Positions 53,122 to 62,191 of a DNA stretch of 64,000 nt are shown here, one piece after another. Below the pieces are notes generated by a model that saw only the letters and a program-made list of their open reading frames with translations, was not told the DNA's origin and did no database searches. Source of the DNA: Pseudomonadota bacterium (GTDB lineage: Bacteria > Pseudomonadota > Gammaproteobacteria > CALCKW01). Made by a program: the position numbers and the translations under genes. Location of the stretch: contig JBCCUP010000009.1 in the NCBI GenBank assembly GCA_039196715.1, forward strand, positions 21,071 to 85,070, read 5' to 3'. Numbering within the stretch: the stretch's first letter is position 1; each line of letters starts with the position of its first letter.

Positions 53122-54735
53122 TCAGGAACTGCAGGACAACATCGAACACCCGACGCGCGTACGAGCCCATTCCGGCCGTTTCTCGGCGAGGTCGTCCATG
53201 CCGGGTTGCTCGGTATAGGGAGTCGTCAGCGCTGTCATCCAGCGTTCGAGCGGCGCGGTATCACCTTGTTCGGCGGCGTCGATCGCCAGCTGTGCGAGGT
53301 AGTTTCTCGGCACGTAGAGCGGGTTGACGCCTTGCATTGTTGCGGTGCGTGCGTCGGCGTCGAGTGGGTCCGCCGCACACCGGCGGCGGTAGTGCTGTAC
53401 CCAATCCGCCAAGGTCTGCAAGACGGCGTCTGTCACCGTTTCGGGTGCATACCAGGCGGGTCGAAAGACGTCGTCGGCAGGCGCGTCGCCGTCCAGTGGC
53501 AACCTGGCGAGGGCACGGTAGAACAGCGTCATGTCAGTCTCGGTTGCACCGAGCACCGACTCCAGCCCGTCAACCAGCGTCTGATCGCCTTCGCGCCATC
53601 CGGCCAGGCCGAGCTTGCTCGCCATCATCGCGCGCCACGTCCGCTCGAAATGGCCCCGATAGTGGTCAACGCCCGCCTGCAACGGGTCTACCTCGTCGGT
53701 CAGCGTCAACAGCGCATTGGCCAGCTGAGCGAGGTTCCACAGCGCGATGGCCGGTTGCTGGCCGAAGCGGTAGCGGCGGAACTCCGCATCGGTCGTGTTC
53801 GGTGTCCAGTCGGGGTCGTAGTCTTCGAGCCATCCGTAGGGTCCGTAGTCGATCGTCTCCCCCAGCACCGACATGTTGTCGGTGTTCAGCACACCGTGCA
53901 CGAAGCCAACGCGTTGCCAGTGCACGACGAGCTCGGCCGTGCGCTCGCAGAGCGTTCGGAACCAGGCCGCGATCGCCCGGTTGTCGACGGCGCCGTCGCT
54001 CAGGCACTCGGGGTAGTGGTGGCGCACGGTGTGCTCGATCAGCGTGCGCAAGGTGTCGCGGTCGCCCCGCGCGGCGTGGATCTGGAAACTGCCGAAGCGC
54101 ACGAAGGAGGTGGACACGCGGCAGACGATGGCGCCGGGTTCGTGCGCGGCATTGCCGTTGTAGAGTATGTCCCTGAGCACCGGATCGCCGGTGGCGACCA
54201 GGCTCAGCGCGCGCGTTGTCGGCACACCGAGGTGGTGCATGGCCTCGGAACAGACGAATTCGCGCAGTGAGGAGCGCAGCACGGCTCGGCCGTCGGCGCC
54301 GCGGGAGTAGGGCGTGGTGCCGGCACCCTTGAGCTGCAGGGCGAGGTGTTCGCCAGCGGGTGTGAGCACCTCGCCGAGGTTGATCGCCCGCCCGTCGCCG
54401 AGCTGTCCGGCCCAATTGCCGAACTGGTGCCCGCCGTAGTTCATGGCGTAGGGTTCGCTGTCCGACGGCACCGCGTTCCCGGCGAACAGCGCGGCGAATC
54501 CCGGTGTTCTCGCCACGTCTGCCGACAGGCCCAGACGCGCCATCATGTCGTTCGACACCGCGAGCGTGCACGGGGCAGACACCGGGGAAGGTGACACGAA
54601 AGAGTAGGCGGCACCCTCGACTTGCCGCGGGCGATTGACCCGGGAGGGATCGGCGGGGAGGTCCTGCGAGAAGCGCTCGGAGAACCTCAGTGGCGGCAAC
54701 TCCGCTGTGTCTGCAGAAGGGGGGACGGTGGCCAT
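53122..54735 (-). CDS. selO: Protein adenylyltransferase SelO (YdiU family)
   Basis: 537 aa from ATG 54735; a TTG nine codons upstream is less likely. SelO is a pseudokinase-fold enzyme that transfers AMP to protein hydroxyls and answers oxidative stress. Visible are GGHQFGNWAGQLGDGRAINL and GE, KGAGTTPYSRGADGRAVLRS (nucleotide-binding region), HGVLNTDNMSVLGETIDYGP (catalytic core with metal-binding Asn/Asp) and the conserved end CSMLSCSS, where animal relatives have selenocysteine and here there is cysteine. Its stop is about 80 bp from the glc remnant. Confidence 0.95.
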   Translation of the reverse strand: MATVPPSADTAELPPLRFSERFSQDLPADPSRVNRPRQVEGAAYSFVSPSPVSAPCTLAVSNDMMARLGLSADVARTPGFAALFAGNAVPSDSEPYAMNYGGHQFGNWAGQLGDGRAINLGEVLTPAGEHLALQLKGAGTTPYSRGADGRAVLRSSLREFVCSEAMHHLGVPTTRALSLVATGDPVLRDILYNGNAAHEPGAIVCRVSTSFVRFGSFQIHAARGDRDTLRTLIEHTVRHHYPECLSDGAVDNRAIAAWFRTLCERTAELVVHWQRVGFVHGVLNTDNMSVLGETIDYGPYGWLEDYDPDWTPNTTDAEFRRYRFGQQPAIALWNLAQLANALLTLTDEVDPLQAGVDHYRGHFERTWRAMMASKLGLAGWREGDQTLVDGLESVLGATETDMTLFYRALARLPLDGDAPADDVFRPAWYAPETVTDAVLQTLADWVQHYRRRCAADPLDADARTATMQGVNPLYVPRNYLAQLAIDAAEQGDTAPLERWMTALTTPYTEQPGMDDLAEKRPEWARTRVGCSMLSCSS

Positions 54736-54844
54736 GGGCTGACTGCACTGCGCGTGGGTCAACCACTATAGCCCGACACCGCGCACGCCGCCCAGGTCAT
54801 CCCTGGCGCGGCAAATGACGCAAGCCAGGCCCCAGTGTGCGCCT

Positions 54845-56134
54845 TCAGTCTGTGAGCCAGCGGTTGAGCCGCGCGATCTCGTCCTCGCCCAACTTGCCGG
54901 CCAGCGCATTCAATTCCAGCATGGCGAGCATGTAGTCGTAGCGGGCACCGGAGAGCTGCGTGCGCGCGTCGGACTCTGAGCGAATCGCGTTCAGCACGTC
55001 GACGTTGGTGCGGGTGCCGGCTTCGAAGCCGGCCTGCGTGGCCTCGAGGCCCGTGCGGCTGGATTCCAGTGCGCGTTCGAGTGCCGACACGCGGCTGATC
55101 GACGACTTGACCGAGGCGAAGCTGTTGCGCACGTCGCGCTCCACCTCGGCCTCGGCGAGTGCCAATTGCTGTTCCGCTGCGCTCAGGAGTTGGCGGGCCT
55201 GCCGTGAGTTGGCCGCGCGCGAACCGCCGGTGTAGAGCGGCAGGCCGAAGGTCAGGCGCAGCGAGCGGTTGCCGAAATCGTCGTTGAGGTCGACGTCTGA
55301 AGCGGTTTCACTCAGTGTGGCTTCGAGGTCCAGCGTGGGCGAGGTGCTCGCACGGGCGATGCGGAGGTCGGCGCGCGCCGAGTCACTCGCCTCCCGCGCG
55401 GCGCGGATCTGCGGGCTGTGGTCAGCTGCGGTGGTGACCCAACGCTCGACGTTGGCCGGTTGCGGCAGCGTGAGTTCGATGTCGTCCCGCAGCGAGGCGA
55501 TGTCGTCGGGGAAGCGACCGGTGGTCACTTTCAAGGCCTGAAGTGCGGTCGCGAGGTCGTTCTCGGCGGCGATCACGCCAGCCTGTGCACCGTCGTAGCC
55601 CGCCTGCGCTTCCTTCACGTCCGTGATGGCCACCAGACCGACGTCGAAGCGCCCTTCGGTTTGTTCGAGTTGCCGCTCGAACGCGTCGAGTTCCGCGCGC
55701 GCAAACAAGGTGGCATCGCGCGCGCGCAGCACCTCGAAGTAGAGTTGAGCGGCGCGCAGGGCCAGGCTCTGTTCGGCGGCGTCGAGGTCGGCGTCGGCTT
55801 GCGCGGCGTTGCTCTCGGCGGCGTCCACACGCAAGGCGTTGGTGCGGTTGTACAACGCCATGCTGCCGGTCAGTGCGGCGGTCAAGCTGTTTTCATCGAG
55901 TCGGCTGTTGTCCGAGACGGTCGTGACCACACTGAGGCCGGCTGTCGGACGCTGTGCCGACCGGGCGATCTCGATGGCCTGCTGCGCGGCAGCGTGTTGG
56001 TGGGTCGCGATCTGGTAGCTCTTGTCGTTGGCCAGGGCGTCGCGGTACACGCTCAGAAGATCAGCGGCGGAAACCCACGCGGGCGCGCTCAGCAATGTGG
56101 TCGCGGCCAGCGCGACGGTGAGGCGAGTCGGCAT
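54845..56134 (-). CDS. tolC: TolC-family outer-membrane efflux protein
   Basis: 429 aa. A signal peptide (LTVALAATTLLSAPAWVSAA) is followed by two TolC repeats. Long Ala/Glu/Arg helices, LGLVAITDVKEAQAGYDGAQ-like segment (here VGLVAITDVKEAQAGYDGAQ) and its counterpart FEAGTRTNVDVLNAIRSESD are the paired equatorial motifs. TolC forms a trimeric outer-membrane exit duct for drug pumps and type I secretion. No pump gene is adjacent. Divergent from the oligopeptidase gene with 230 bp between. A type I secretion relative is a possible alternative. Confidence 0.93.
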   Translation of the reverse strand: MPTRLTVALAATTLLSAPAWVSAADLLSVYRDALANDKSYQIATHQHAAAQQAIEIARSAQRPTAGLSVVTTVSDNSRLDENSLTAALTGSMALYNRTNALRVDAAESNAAQADADLDAAEQSLALRAAQLYFEVLRARDATLFARAELDAFERQLEQTEGRFDVGLVAITDVKEAQAGYDGAQAGVIAAENDLATALQALKVTTGRFPDDIASLRDDIELTLPQPANVERWVTTAADHSPQIRAAREASDSARADLRIARASTSPTLDLEATLSETASDVDLNDDFGNRSLRLTFGLPLYTGGSRAANSRQARQLLSAAEQQLALAEAEVERDVRNSFASVKSSISRVSALERALESSRTGLEATQAGFEAGTRTNVDVLNAIRSESDARTQLSGARYDYMLAMLELNALAGKLGEDEIARLNRWLTD

Positions 56135-56364
56135 AAGAAGCTATCCTGTTGTCTGCGTGCCGTGTATGACCAGAGCTTAGCAGTGGTGTGTGACGCGCCA
56201 GTGCATTGGCCGTACATTCTTTCCACGGCGCCTCACACGGTATGCAGGCTTGAGGCCAGTTCCGCAGCGCGCTCGCCGTCGGTACACGCCGGTGTGCAGC
56301 GTGCGCCCAAGCCGTCTCTGGCCACTGCCGTGGAGACAGCCGAATTTCACCCGAGGAGTACCTT

Positions 56365-58461
56365 GTGTCTGCCACCCCGCGACCGCCCAAGACCCACCGC
56401 CTGCACGGCGTTGAACGCGTTGACGAGTTCGATTGGTTGCGCGATCCCGACTGGCGCGAGGTGATGCGCGATCCGTCGATGCTGGCTCAGGACATCCGCG
56501 ATCACCTCGAGTCAGAGAATGCGGCGACCGAGGCTGCGATGGCAGCGACCGGGCCATTGCGCGACGCCGTGTTCGTGGAGATTCGCGGGCGCACCGCCGA
56601 GACTGACAGCAGCGTGCCGGCACCGGACGGGCCCTACGAGTATTACCGCCGGATCGAGACCGGCGAGCAGTACGGTCGCTGGTGCCGTCGGCCTCGCGAG
56701 GGCGAGGCGGCCGAGCAGGTCCTGCTCGACGGCAACGTCGAGGCGGGCGACAGCGCCTATTGCGGCTTCGGATCCGTGGAAACCAGCCCCGACCACCGGT
56801 TCATGGTCTGGTCGGTCGACCGCAACGGCAGCGAGGTCTACAGCATTCAGGTGCGCGACCTCGCCACCGGCGAGGACACCGTGCTGGCGGTGGCGTCAGC
56901 CAGTGCCAATGTCACCTGGGCGGCGGACAGCGAGACGCTCTACTACACCACGCTGGACGACAACCACCGCACCGACCGTGTCTGGCGTTGCCACCGCGGC
57001 GGTGGCCCGAGTGAGCTCGTCTACGCGGAGTCTGACGCGGGTTTTTTCGTCTCGGTGGGCTCGAGCAGCTCGCACCGGCACATGATCGTCTACGCCCACG
57101 ACCACACCACCGACGAGTGCCATGTGCTCGATGCAGCAGACCCGAACGCGGCACTCAGGTGCATCCAACCCCGGATTCGCGACTTGCACTACGACGTCGA
57201 CGATTGGGGCGACCGCTGGTTGATCCTGACCAACCGGGACGGTGCGGTCGACTTCAAGCTGATGACGGCACCGCTCGCAAGCCGTGGGGTCGACGACTGG
57301 CAGGACTACTACCAGCCGGCCACGGACGTGCTGCTGCATGAATTCATTCTCAAGCGTGACTTTCTCGTGGTGCGTGAGCAGGTCGATGCGTTGCCGCGCT
57401 TGGGCGTGCTTGCACACCCGGACCCCGATATCGCACCGGTGTTCGAGTGGCTGGCCTTCGACGAAGCCTGCTACGCGCTGTCAGCGTCGGGCGGACTGCA
57501 GTTCGACGATGCGCTGCTGCGCGTGTTCTATTCCTCACCCGCGACGCCGCCGACCACCTGGGACATGGACCTTGCGACCGGTGAACGCACGTTGCGCAAG
57601 CAGCAGCGCATCCCGAGCGGACACCGGCCCGAGGACTACACCACGGGACGGAGCTGGGCGACCGCGCCCGACGGCGAACGGGTGCCCGTGAGTTTCATCC
57701 ACCGAGCAGACCGTGACCCGTCCCGCGCCGCACCGCTCTTCCTCTACGGCTACGGGGCCTACGGCTCGAGCACGCCGGCGGGTTTCTCCGCGGCGCGCCT
57801 GTCACTCGTGGATCGGGGGGTGGTCTGTGCGGTCGCCCACGTGCGCGGCGGCATGGAACGCGGTTACCGCTGGTACACCGAGGGCAAGCTGGAGAAAAAA
57901 GCCAACACCTTCAACGACTTCATCGCCGTGGCCGAACACCTGATCGAGCTCGGCCTGGTGGATGCCGCCCGGTGTGCCTGCTACGGTGGCTCGGCGGGCG
58001 GTCTGTTGATCGGGGCCGTGGTCAACCAACGCCCGGACCTTTTCGCGTGCGCTGTCGCCGATGTGCCCTTTGTCGACGTGCTCAACACCATGTGCGACGC
58101 CAGCCTGCCCTTGACGCCGCCGGAGTGGCAAGAGTGGGGGAACCCGATCGAGAGCGCCGAGGCGTACCGCACGATTGCCGCTTACAGCCCGTACGACAAC
58201 GTGCGTGCGGTGGCGTATCCGGCGCTGCTGGTGCTGGCCGGTCTGACCGACCCGCGGGTGACCTACTGGGAGCCGGCCAAGTGGGTGGCTCGTTTGCGCG
58301 AAACCCGCAGCAACACGGCGCCACTGTTGTTGAAGACACGCATGGACGCCGGACACGGCGGTGCGTCGGGGCGTTACGACGCCATCGAGGAGACGGCGTT
58401 CATCTACGGCTTCGTGCTCAACGCGCTCGGCGCGGAGCGCAGTCTGCGCGCGTCGGACTGA
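56365..58461 (+). CDS. ptrB: Oligopeptidase B (S9A)
   Basis: 698 aa. The N-terminal part is a seven-bladed propeller (EDFDWLRDP-like start, here VDEFDWLRDPDWREV) and the C-terminal alpha/beta hydrolase carries the nucleophile in YGGSAGGLL, DPRVTYWEPAKWVA and the catalytic His in DAGHGGASGRYD. It cleaves after basic residues in short peptides in the cytoplasm. GTG start with GAGGAG six bases upstream. Its 3' end overlaps the protease gene on the other strand by 44 bp. Confidence 0.95.
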   Translation: MSATPRPPKTHRLHGVERVDEFDWLRDPDWREVMRDPSMLAQDIRDHLESENAATEAAMAATGPLRDAVFVEIRGRTAETDSSVPAPDGPYEYYRRIETGEQYGRWCRRPREGEAAEQVLLDGNVEAGDSAYCGFGSVETSPDHRFMVWSVDRNGSEVYSIQVRDLATGEDTVLAVASASANVTWAADSETLYYTTLDDNHRTDRVWRCHRGGGPSELVYAESDAGFFVSVGSSSSHRHMIVYAHDHTTDECHVLDAADPNAALRCIQPRIRDLHYDVDDWGDRWLILTNRDGAVDFKLMTAPLASRGVDDWQDYYQPATDVLLHEFILKRDFLVVREQVDALPRLGVLAHPDPDIAPVFEWLAFDEACYALSASGGLQFDDALLRVFYSSPATPPTTWDMDLATGERTLRKQQRIPSGHRPEDYTTGRSWATAPDGERVPVSFIHRADRDPSRAAPLFLYGYGAYGSSTPAGFSAARLSLVDRGVVCAVAHVRGGMERGYRWYTEGKLEKKANTFNDFIAVAEHLIELGLVDAARCACYGGSAGGLLIGAVVNQRPDLFACAVADVPFVDVLNTMCDASLPLTPPEWQEWGNPIESAEAYRTIAAYSPYDNVRAVAYPALLVLAGLTDPRVTYWEPAKWVARLRETRSNTAPLLLKTRMDAGHGGASGRYDAIEETAFIYGFVLNALGAERSLRASD

Positions 58462-59551
58462 CCCGGCGGCGCACCTGGCGCCACACGGCGCACACGCCGA
58501 GCAGCGCTGCCCACAGCGAGACTGACCCGACTGCGGCCGAGGCGTGGCCGCTGCCACCACCGCCGCCACCGCCAAGCGTGAAGCCGGCGCCGTCGGAGCC
58601 GCTGCCGGATTCGCTGCTGCTGCCGCCCTCGGTGCCGCCCGTGCTGCCCGCTGGACACACGCTGGCCAGGGGCTCGAAGGCTTCGCCTACGCCACCGGGC
58701 GCCGGCACGTCGGCCGAGCCCGTGCCGGCGTTGAAGGTGTTGGTTTCAACCCAGCTCAGAAACGCGTCGACCGAGGTGTACACGCCGGGTGTGTCGGTTT
58801 TTGCGCAACCGTCGCCAAAGCTGACGATGCCGACCTGCGTCACACCGTTTGGCGTATCGAGGTAGAGCGGTCCGCCGCTGTCCCCCTGGCAACTGTCGCG
58901 GCCACCGGCCTCGGTGCCGGCGCAGAGCTGACTCAGCGCGAGGGTTACCGACGGCAGCGCGGCCGAGCAGGCGGCGTCGCTGTAGGTGTCAACATTCACT
59001 TCCTGCAACGTGGTGCTGTACTCGGCGATCGCAGCGTCGATGTTGGTGTCACCCCAGCCGAGGGTCAGTGCGGCAAGCCCGGCCCCGGGCTTGACCGTGG
59101 ACAATCGCACGACGTCGCGGCCGGTTTGTGGCGTGGCCAGTTTCAGCAGCGCGATGTCGTTGGGGGACGAGGCGTCGTTCACGTTGTAGGACGCGTGGCG
59201 GATGATCTGATCCACCGCGACACCGTTGGCAACCTGGGTTGTCGACAGCGTGTGGACGTCGAGCAGCACCTGCACGTCTGCGGGGGTCATCGGTGTGAAA
59301 CTGCCGCCAGTCGGGATATACAGGCAGTGGGCTGCGGTCAGCACCCAATTCTCGTGAATCAGCGTGCCACCACAGAATTGCGCCTGGAACTCCGTCGCAC
59401 CGGCGGTCGTCGCCAGGGCGACGGTGTAGTCGTACTGGCCGTTGGTGGTCTGGCAACCGCCTATGATGCGCGGTTGAACGTCGAGGGCGAGAGCACAGGT
59501 GCTGCCAAGGGCCAGGGCACCGACGGTCGCGCGCAGTGGGACACGGTTCAT
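58418..59551 (-). CDS. Secreted trypsin-like serine protease with GlyGly-CTERM-like tail
   Basis: 377 aa. Signal peptide (ATVGALALGSTCALA), activation site RIIGGCQTTNG, catalytic triad His in LTAAHC, Asp in NDIALLKL, Ser in DSCQGDSGGPLY. After the protease domain is a Gly/Ser-rich linker and the end GGGGGGGSGHASAAVGSVSL, then WAALLGVCAVWRQVRRR: Gly-run, hydrophobic helix, basic cluster. That order fits the GlyGly-CTERM sorting signal processed by rhombosortase on a type II secretion route. No rhombosortase gene is in the window. The substrate is unknown. Confidence 0.87.
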   Translation of the reverse strand: MNRVPLRATVGALALGSTCALALDVQPRIIGGCQTTNGQYDYTVALATTAGATEFQAQFCGGTLIHENWVLTAAHCLYIPTGGSFTPMTPADVQVLLDVHTLSTTQVANGVAVDQIIRHASYNVNDASSPNDIALLKLATPQTGRDVVRLSTVKPGAGLAALTLGWGDTNIDAAIAEYSTTLQEVNVDTYSDAACSAALPSVTLALSQLCAGTEAGGRDSCQGDSGGPLYLDTPNGVTQVGIVSFGDGCAKTDTPGVYTSVDAFLSWVETNTFNAGTGSADVPAPGGVGEAFEPLASVCPAGSTGGTEGGSSSESGSGSDGAGFTLGGGGGGGSGHASAAVGSVSLWAALLGVCAVWRQVRRRVSPTRADCAPRRAR

Positions 59552-59821
59552 TGAATTTGTCTTCGTCGAGACGACGTCATCCCGCGGCTCGCATGCAGCA
59601 GGGTGCCAGCGCGCCGGACATCGTGTGATACCTGCCCGAACAGCAGGCAATCACTGCGCCAGCGGCGTCGGTGCCGCGCAGGGCGACGGCCGCGGTCGCC
59701 GACTATACTGAGGCCTGACGCGCGCTGGAGGCGCTGGAACAATGCTTGCCCACCCCTGTCCGACAGCTTCAACTGGCCATACCCGCAGGTCCGATGGACA
59801 GCGGAGACGAGGACGCGCGCG

Positions 59822-60796
59822 ATGACACCGCGATTGGGGACACCCGTTGCACGCCACCGGGCGCGCTGGACAGCCGGCGCGCTCGCGCTCATGGCGTCAG
59901 CGTTGCTGCCCGCTACGACCACGGCGGCCGAGTTTGCCCTGCCGCCGGCTGACATTGCCATGGTGGGTGCGATCCAGCGCGACGTCGCGCGCCACGATGA
60001 CACCTTGCACGACATCGCGCGTCGGCACGGGATCGGTCGGGACGAGATCGTCGCCGCCAACCCGGATCTGAACAGCTGGCTGCCCGGCGAGGGGGCCGAA
60101 GTGCTGCTGCCGACGCGCTACATCCTGCCCGATGCCCCGCGCGAGGGGATCGTGGTCAACCTGCCGGAAATGCGCCTTTACCGCTACGCGACCGAGAACG
60201 GCAAGGCCGTGGTGACCACGCACCCCGTGAGTGTGGGCCGCGTGGATTGGGAGACGCCACTCGGCCGAGCGCGCATCGTGCGAAAGCAGAAGGACCCCAA
60301 CTGGTACCCACCTGAGTCGATCCGGGCCGAACACGCGGCCGACGGTGACCCCCTGCCGCGCATGGTGCCCGCGGGCCCTGACAACCCGCTCGGGCAGCAC
60401 GCACTGCGGCTCAACCTGCCGGGCTACCTCATCCACGGCACCAACAAGCCCTGGGGTGTCGGCATGCGGGTCACGCACGGGTGCCTGCGCATGTACCCCG
60501 AGGACATCGAGTACCTGTACAACACGGTGGACGTCAACACGCCCGTCCACTTGGTCAATCAACCCCTGAAAATGGCGCGGCACCACGGGGTGTGGTTCGT
60601 CGAGGTGCACCCCTCGCTCGACGAGTCGCCCACCGACGTCAACGCGCTGTTGCGGGAGATCGTCGTCACGGTGAGCCGCACCAACGCCGCCGGTGCGCGT
60701 GTCAATATTCCGGCGCTGCGCGCCATTCTGGCGTCAGCATCGGGCGTGCCCACTGCTGTGCCACTGTCCGAACGCGTGGCGCTGCTCTCGCACTGA
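59822..60796 (+). CDS. L,D-transpeptidase with LysM-like domain (ErfK/YbiS type)
   Basis: 324 aa. Signal peptide to about residue 36, a LysM-like segment (HDDTLHDIARRHGIGRDEIV, then AANPDLN), then the YkuD catalytic domain at about 108-240 with HGTNKPWGVGMRVTHGCLRM: nucleophile Cys221, His219 and Arg223. E. coli ErfK, YbiS and YcfS of this architecture link Braun lipoprotein to peptidoglycan. A Braun-type lipoprotein gene ending in Lys lies 63 bp downstream, on the other strand, so the same job is likely. A strong terminator follows the gene. Confidence 0.92.
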   Translation: MTPRLGTPVARHRARWTAGALALMASALLPATTTAAEFALPPADIAMVGAIQRDVARHDDTLHDIARRHGIGRDEIVAANPDLNSWLPGEGAEVLLPTRYILPDAPREGIVVNLPEMRLYRYATENGKAVVTTHPVSVGRVDWETPLGRARIVRKQKDPNWYPPESIRAEHAADGDPLPRMVPAGPDNPLGQHALRLNLPGYLIHGTNKPWGVGMRVTHGCLRMYPEDIEYLYNTVDVNTPVHLVNQPLKMARHHGVWFVEVHPSLDESPTDVNALLREIVVTVSRTNAAGARVNIPALRAILASASGVPTAVPLSERVALLSH

Positions 60797-60810
60797 GCGC
60801 ACGGCACGTC

Positions 60811-60850
60811 GGCACAAAAAAACCGGCCAAGTGGCCGGTTTTCTTGTGCC
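60811..60850. terminator. Bidirectional rho-independent terminator
   Basis: A 40-base near-perfect palindrome separates the convergent transpeptidase and lipoprotein genes: an ACCGGCCA/TGGCCGGT stem, flanked by A-run and T-run, extended outwards by GGCACAA/TTGTGCC arms. Only one mismatch pair and the two-base centre break the symmetry. The T-run on the plus strand and the A-run (T on the minus strand) make it work for both genes. Confidence 0.92.
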
Positions 60851-60859
60851 TGCGGGCGC

Positions 60860-61168
60860 CTACTTCAGCATGCTCTTCTTGAACATGCGGTCGAGCATTT
60901 CGGTGAACTCGGTACGGTTGGTGTCTGCGGTCGCCTGGGCCTTCTCGGCGGCCGTGGTGGCATTGATCGCCGCCGTCTTGGCCTTGATCGCTTCCGCGTT
61001 CGCCTTGATCGAGCGCGAGTTGGCGGCGTTCGCGGCGTCCAGGGCCGTTTGGGCTGTCGCTTGCGCAGCCGCGATTTCCTGCATCAGGGCGTCGTTGTTC
61101 GCCGTGCTTGCACAGCCAGTCACAATTCCAACAGCCATCAGGGCCGCCGCCAGACGTACCGGTTTCAT
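60860..61168 (-). CDS. lpp: Braun-type major outer-membrane lipoprotein (Lpp/OprI-like)
   Basis: 102 aa. Lipoprotein signal with lipobox VTGCA (Cys19), then an uninterrupted Ala-rich heptad-repeat helix of about 80 residues and a C-terminal Lys102 after FKKSML. Trimeric helix with lipid at one end and lysine at the other is the Lpp design, in which an L,D-transpeptidase couples the terminal Lys to meso-diaminopimelate. It is longer than E. coli Lpp (58 residues mature), which would set a wider periplasm. GGAGAGAT-type Shine-Dalgarno before the ATG (60 bp region on the minus strand). Confidence 0.88.
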   Translation of the reverse strand: MKPVRLAAALMAVGIVTGCASTANNDALMQEIAAAQATAQTALDAANAANSRSIKANAEAIKAKTAAINATTAAEKAQATADTNRTEFTEMLDRMFKKSMLK

Positions 61169-61257
61169 TGGATCTCTCCATTTGTTCGGGGTGAATGACA
61201 GCAAAGCGTAGTCGCTCCAAGCTGCATTTCGAGAAAAAAGTCGACTTTGTCAGCGCA

Positions 61258-61833
61258 TCAGGGCTTGATCACGACCCGTGTCCCCACCGTGACATAGCGA
61301 GCGAGGTGGGTGATCTGGTGGTTGTCGAGTGCGATGCACCCTTGCGTCCAGTGCGTCGCGTAGTGGATGGTGTCGTCGGCGTCCCCCAGGCCGTGGATGC
61401 CGAGCGCGCCGCCGAGCGAGGTATTCTGCAAGGGCACGGTGCCACGGCGGCTGGCCTCGATGATGCGGCCGTACTGGTCCGAGTCGAGCTCGCCACGCAG
61501 GTAACCCACCTGGGCGTAGTGGGGGCTGGGGTAGTCGAAACCGAAGAACAACTTGAATTTGCTGTCCTCGTTGATCCAGCGCACACGAAACTCGCCGATC
61601 GGCGTCACGTTGTCGCCGACGCGTCGCTTGAAGCCGACGCCGCCTCGACCCCACGACACGTTGTTGTAGAGCACGATCGCCTGGGTGCCACGCATCACCT
61701 GCAACCGCTGCTTCGCGGGGTCCAACAGGACCCAGACCTCGTCTTGCCGGGGTGCGCTGATGCGCGCGCTCGCCTGACTGGCGCCAAGGGCAACGCAGGT
61801 GGTGAGGAACGCGCGGCGGTTCAACGACTGCAC
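61258..61833 (-). CDS. Second L,D-transpeptidase (YkuD domain), Tat-like signal
   Basis: 191 aa from GTG. A twin-arginine-like start (LNRRAFLTTCVALG) and short YkuD domain with HGLG (His147) and HWTQGCIAL (Cys166 nucleophile; the usual Arg after Cys is replaced by Ala-Leu). Without LysM. It may cross-link peptidoglycan or tether the lipoprotein. It lies 89 bp upstream of the lipoprotein gene on the same strand and could be co-transcribed with it. Confidence 0.85.
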   Translation of the reverse strand: MQSLNRRAFLTTCVALGASQASARISAPRQDEVWVLLDPAKQRLQVMRGTQAIVLYNNVSWGRGGVGFKRRVGDNVTPIGEFRVRWINEDSKFKLFFGFDYPSPHYAQVGYLRGELDSDQYGRIIEASRRGTVPLQNTSLGGALGIHGLGDADDTIHYATHWTQGCIALDNHQITHLARYVTVGTRVVIKP

Positions 61834-62191
61834 GGTCGGGCGGCGCGGGGTGCCAGGGGCTGGTCAGCGCATGCAGGGCGGGGCAGGGTCATGGGCGAAC
61901 ACGGACGCAACAGGCCGGTGGATGGACAGTCATCGCCCAAGTATAGACAGCCGCTTCCCGGTGCGGGAGAGCGCGGGGTTGGTCGTTGAGATGCCGGTTC
62001 GTTGGGGGGCGTCATACGGCATGTCGGTCGCGTGGCCCACCGTGCTCCCCGCTCAAACGCGCGGCGAGAAACATCGGACGTTTGCCTGATGTGGTCTTGG
62101 GCGGGCGGACAGGGGCCGAGCGTGGATTAAACTCGGGGTGGTCCCCGGTACGCCGGGAAGCCGCCCTGTTGAACCGATGGAAAGAACCGCG
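61834..62191. other. Intergenic region between second transpeptidase and MscS gene
   Basis: These 358 bases lie between two divergent genes and hold no convincing gene. A TATACT on the minus strand (complement of 61938-61943) could be a -10 element for the transpeptidase gene, and GATTAAAC near 62125 could serve the plus-strand MscS gene. Neither has a clear partner -35. GAAAGAA about six bases before 62192 is a weak ribosome-binding site. Confidence 0.35.
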
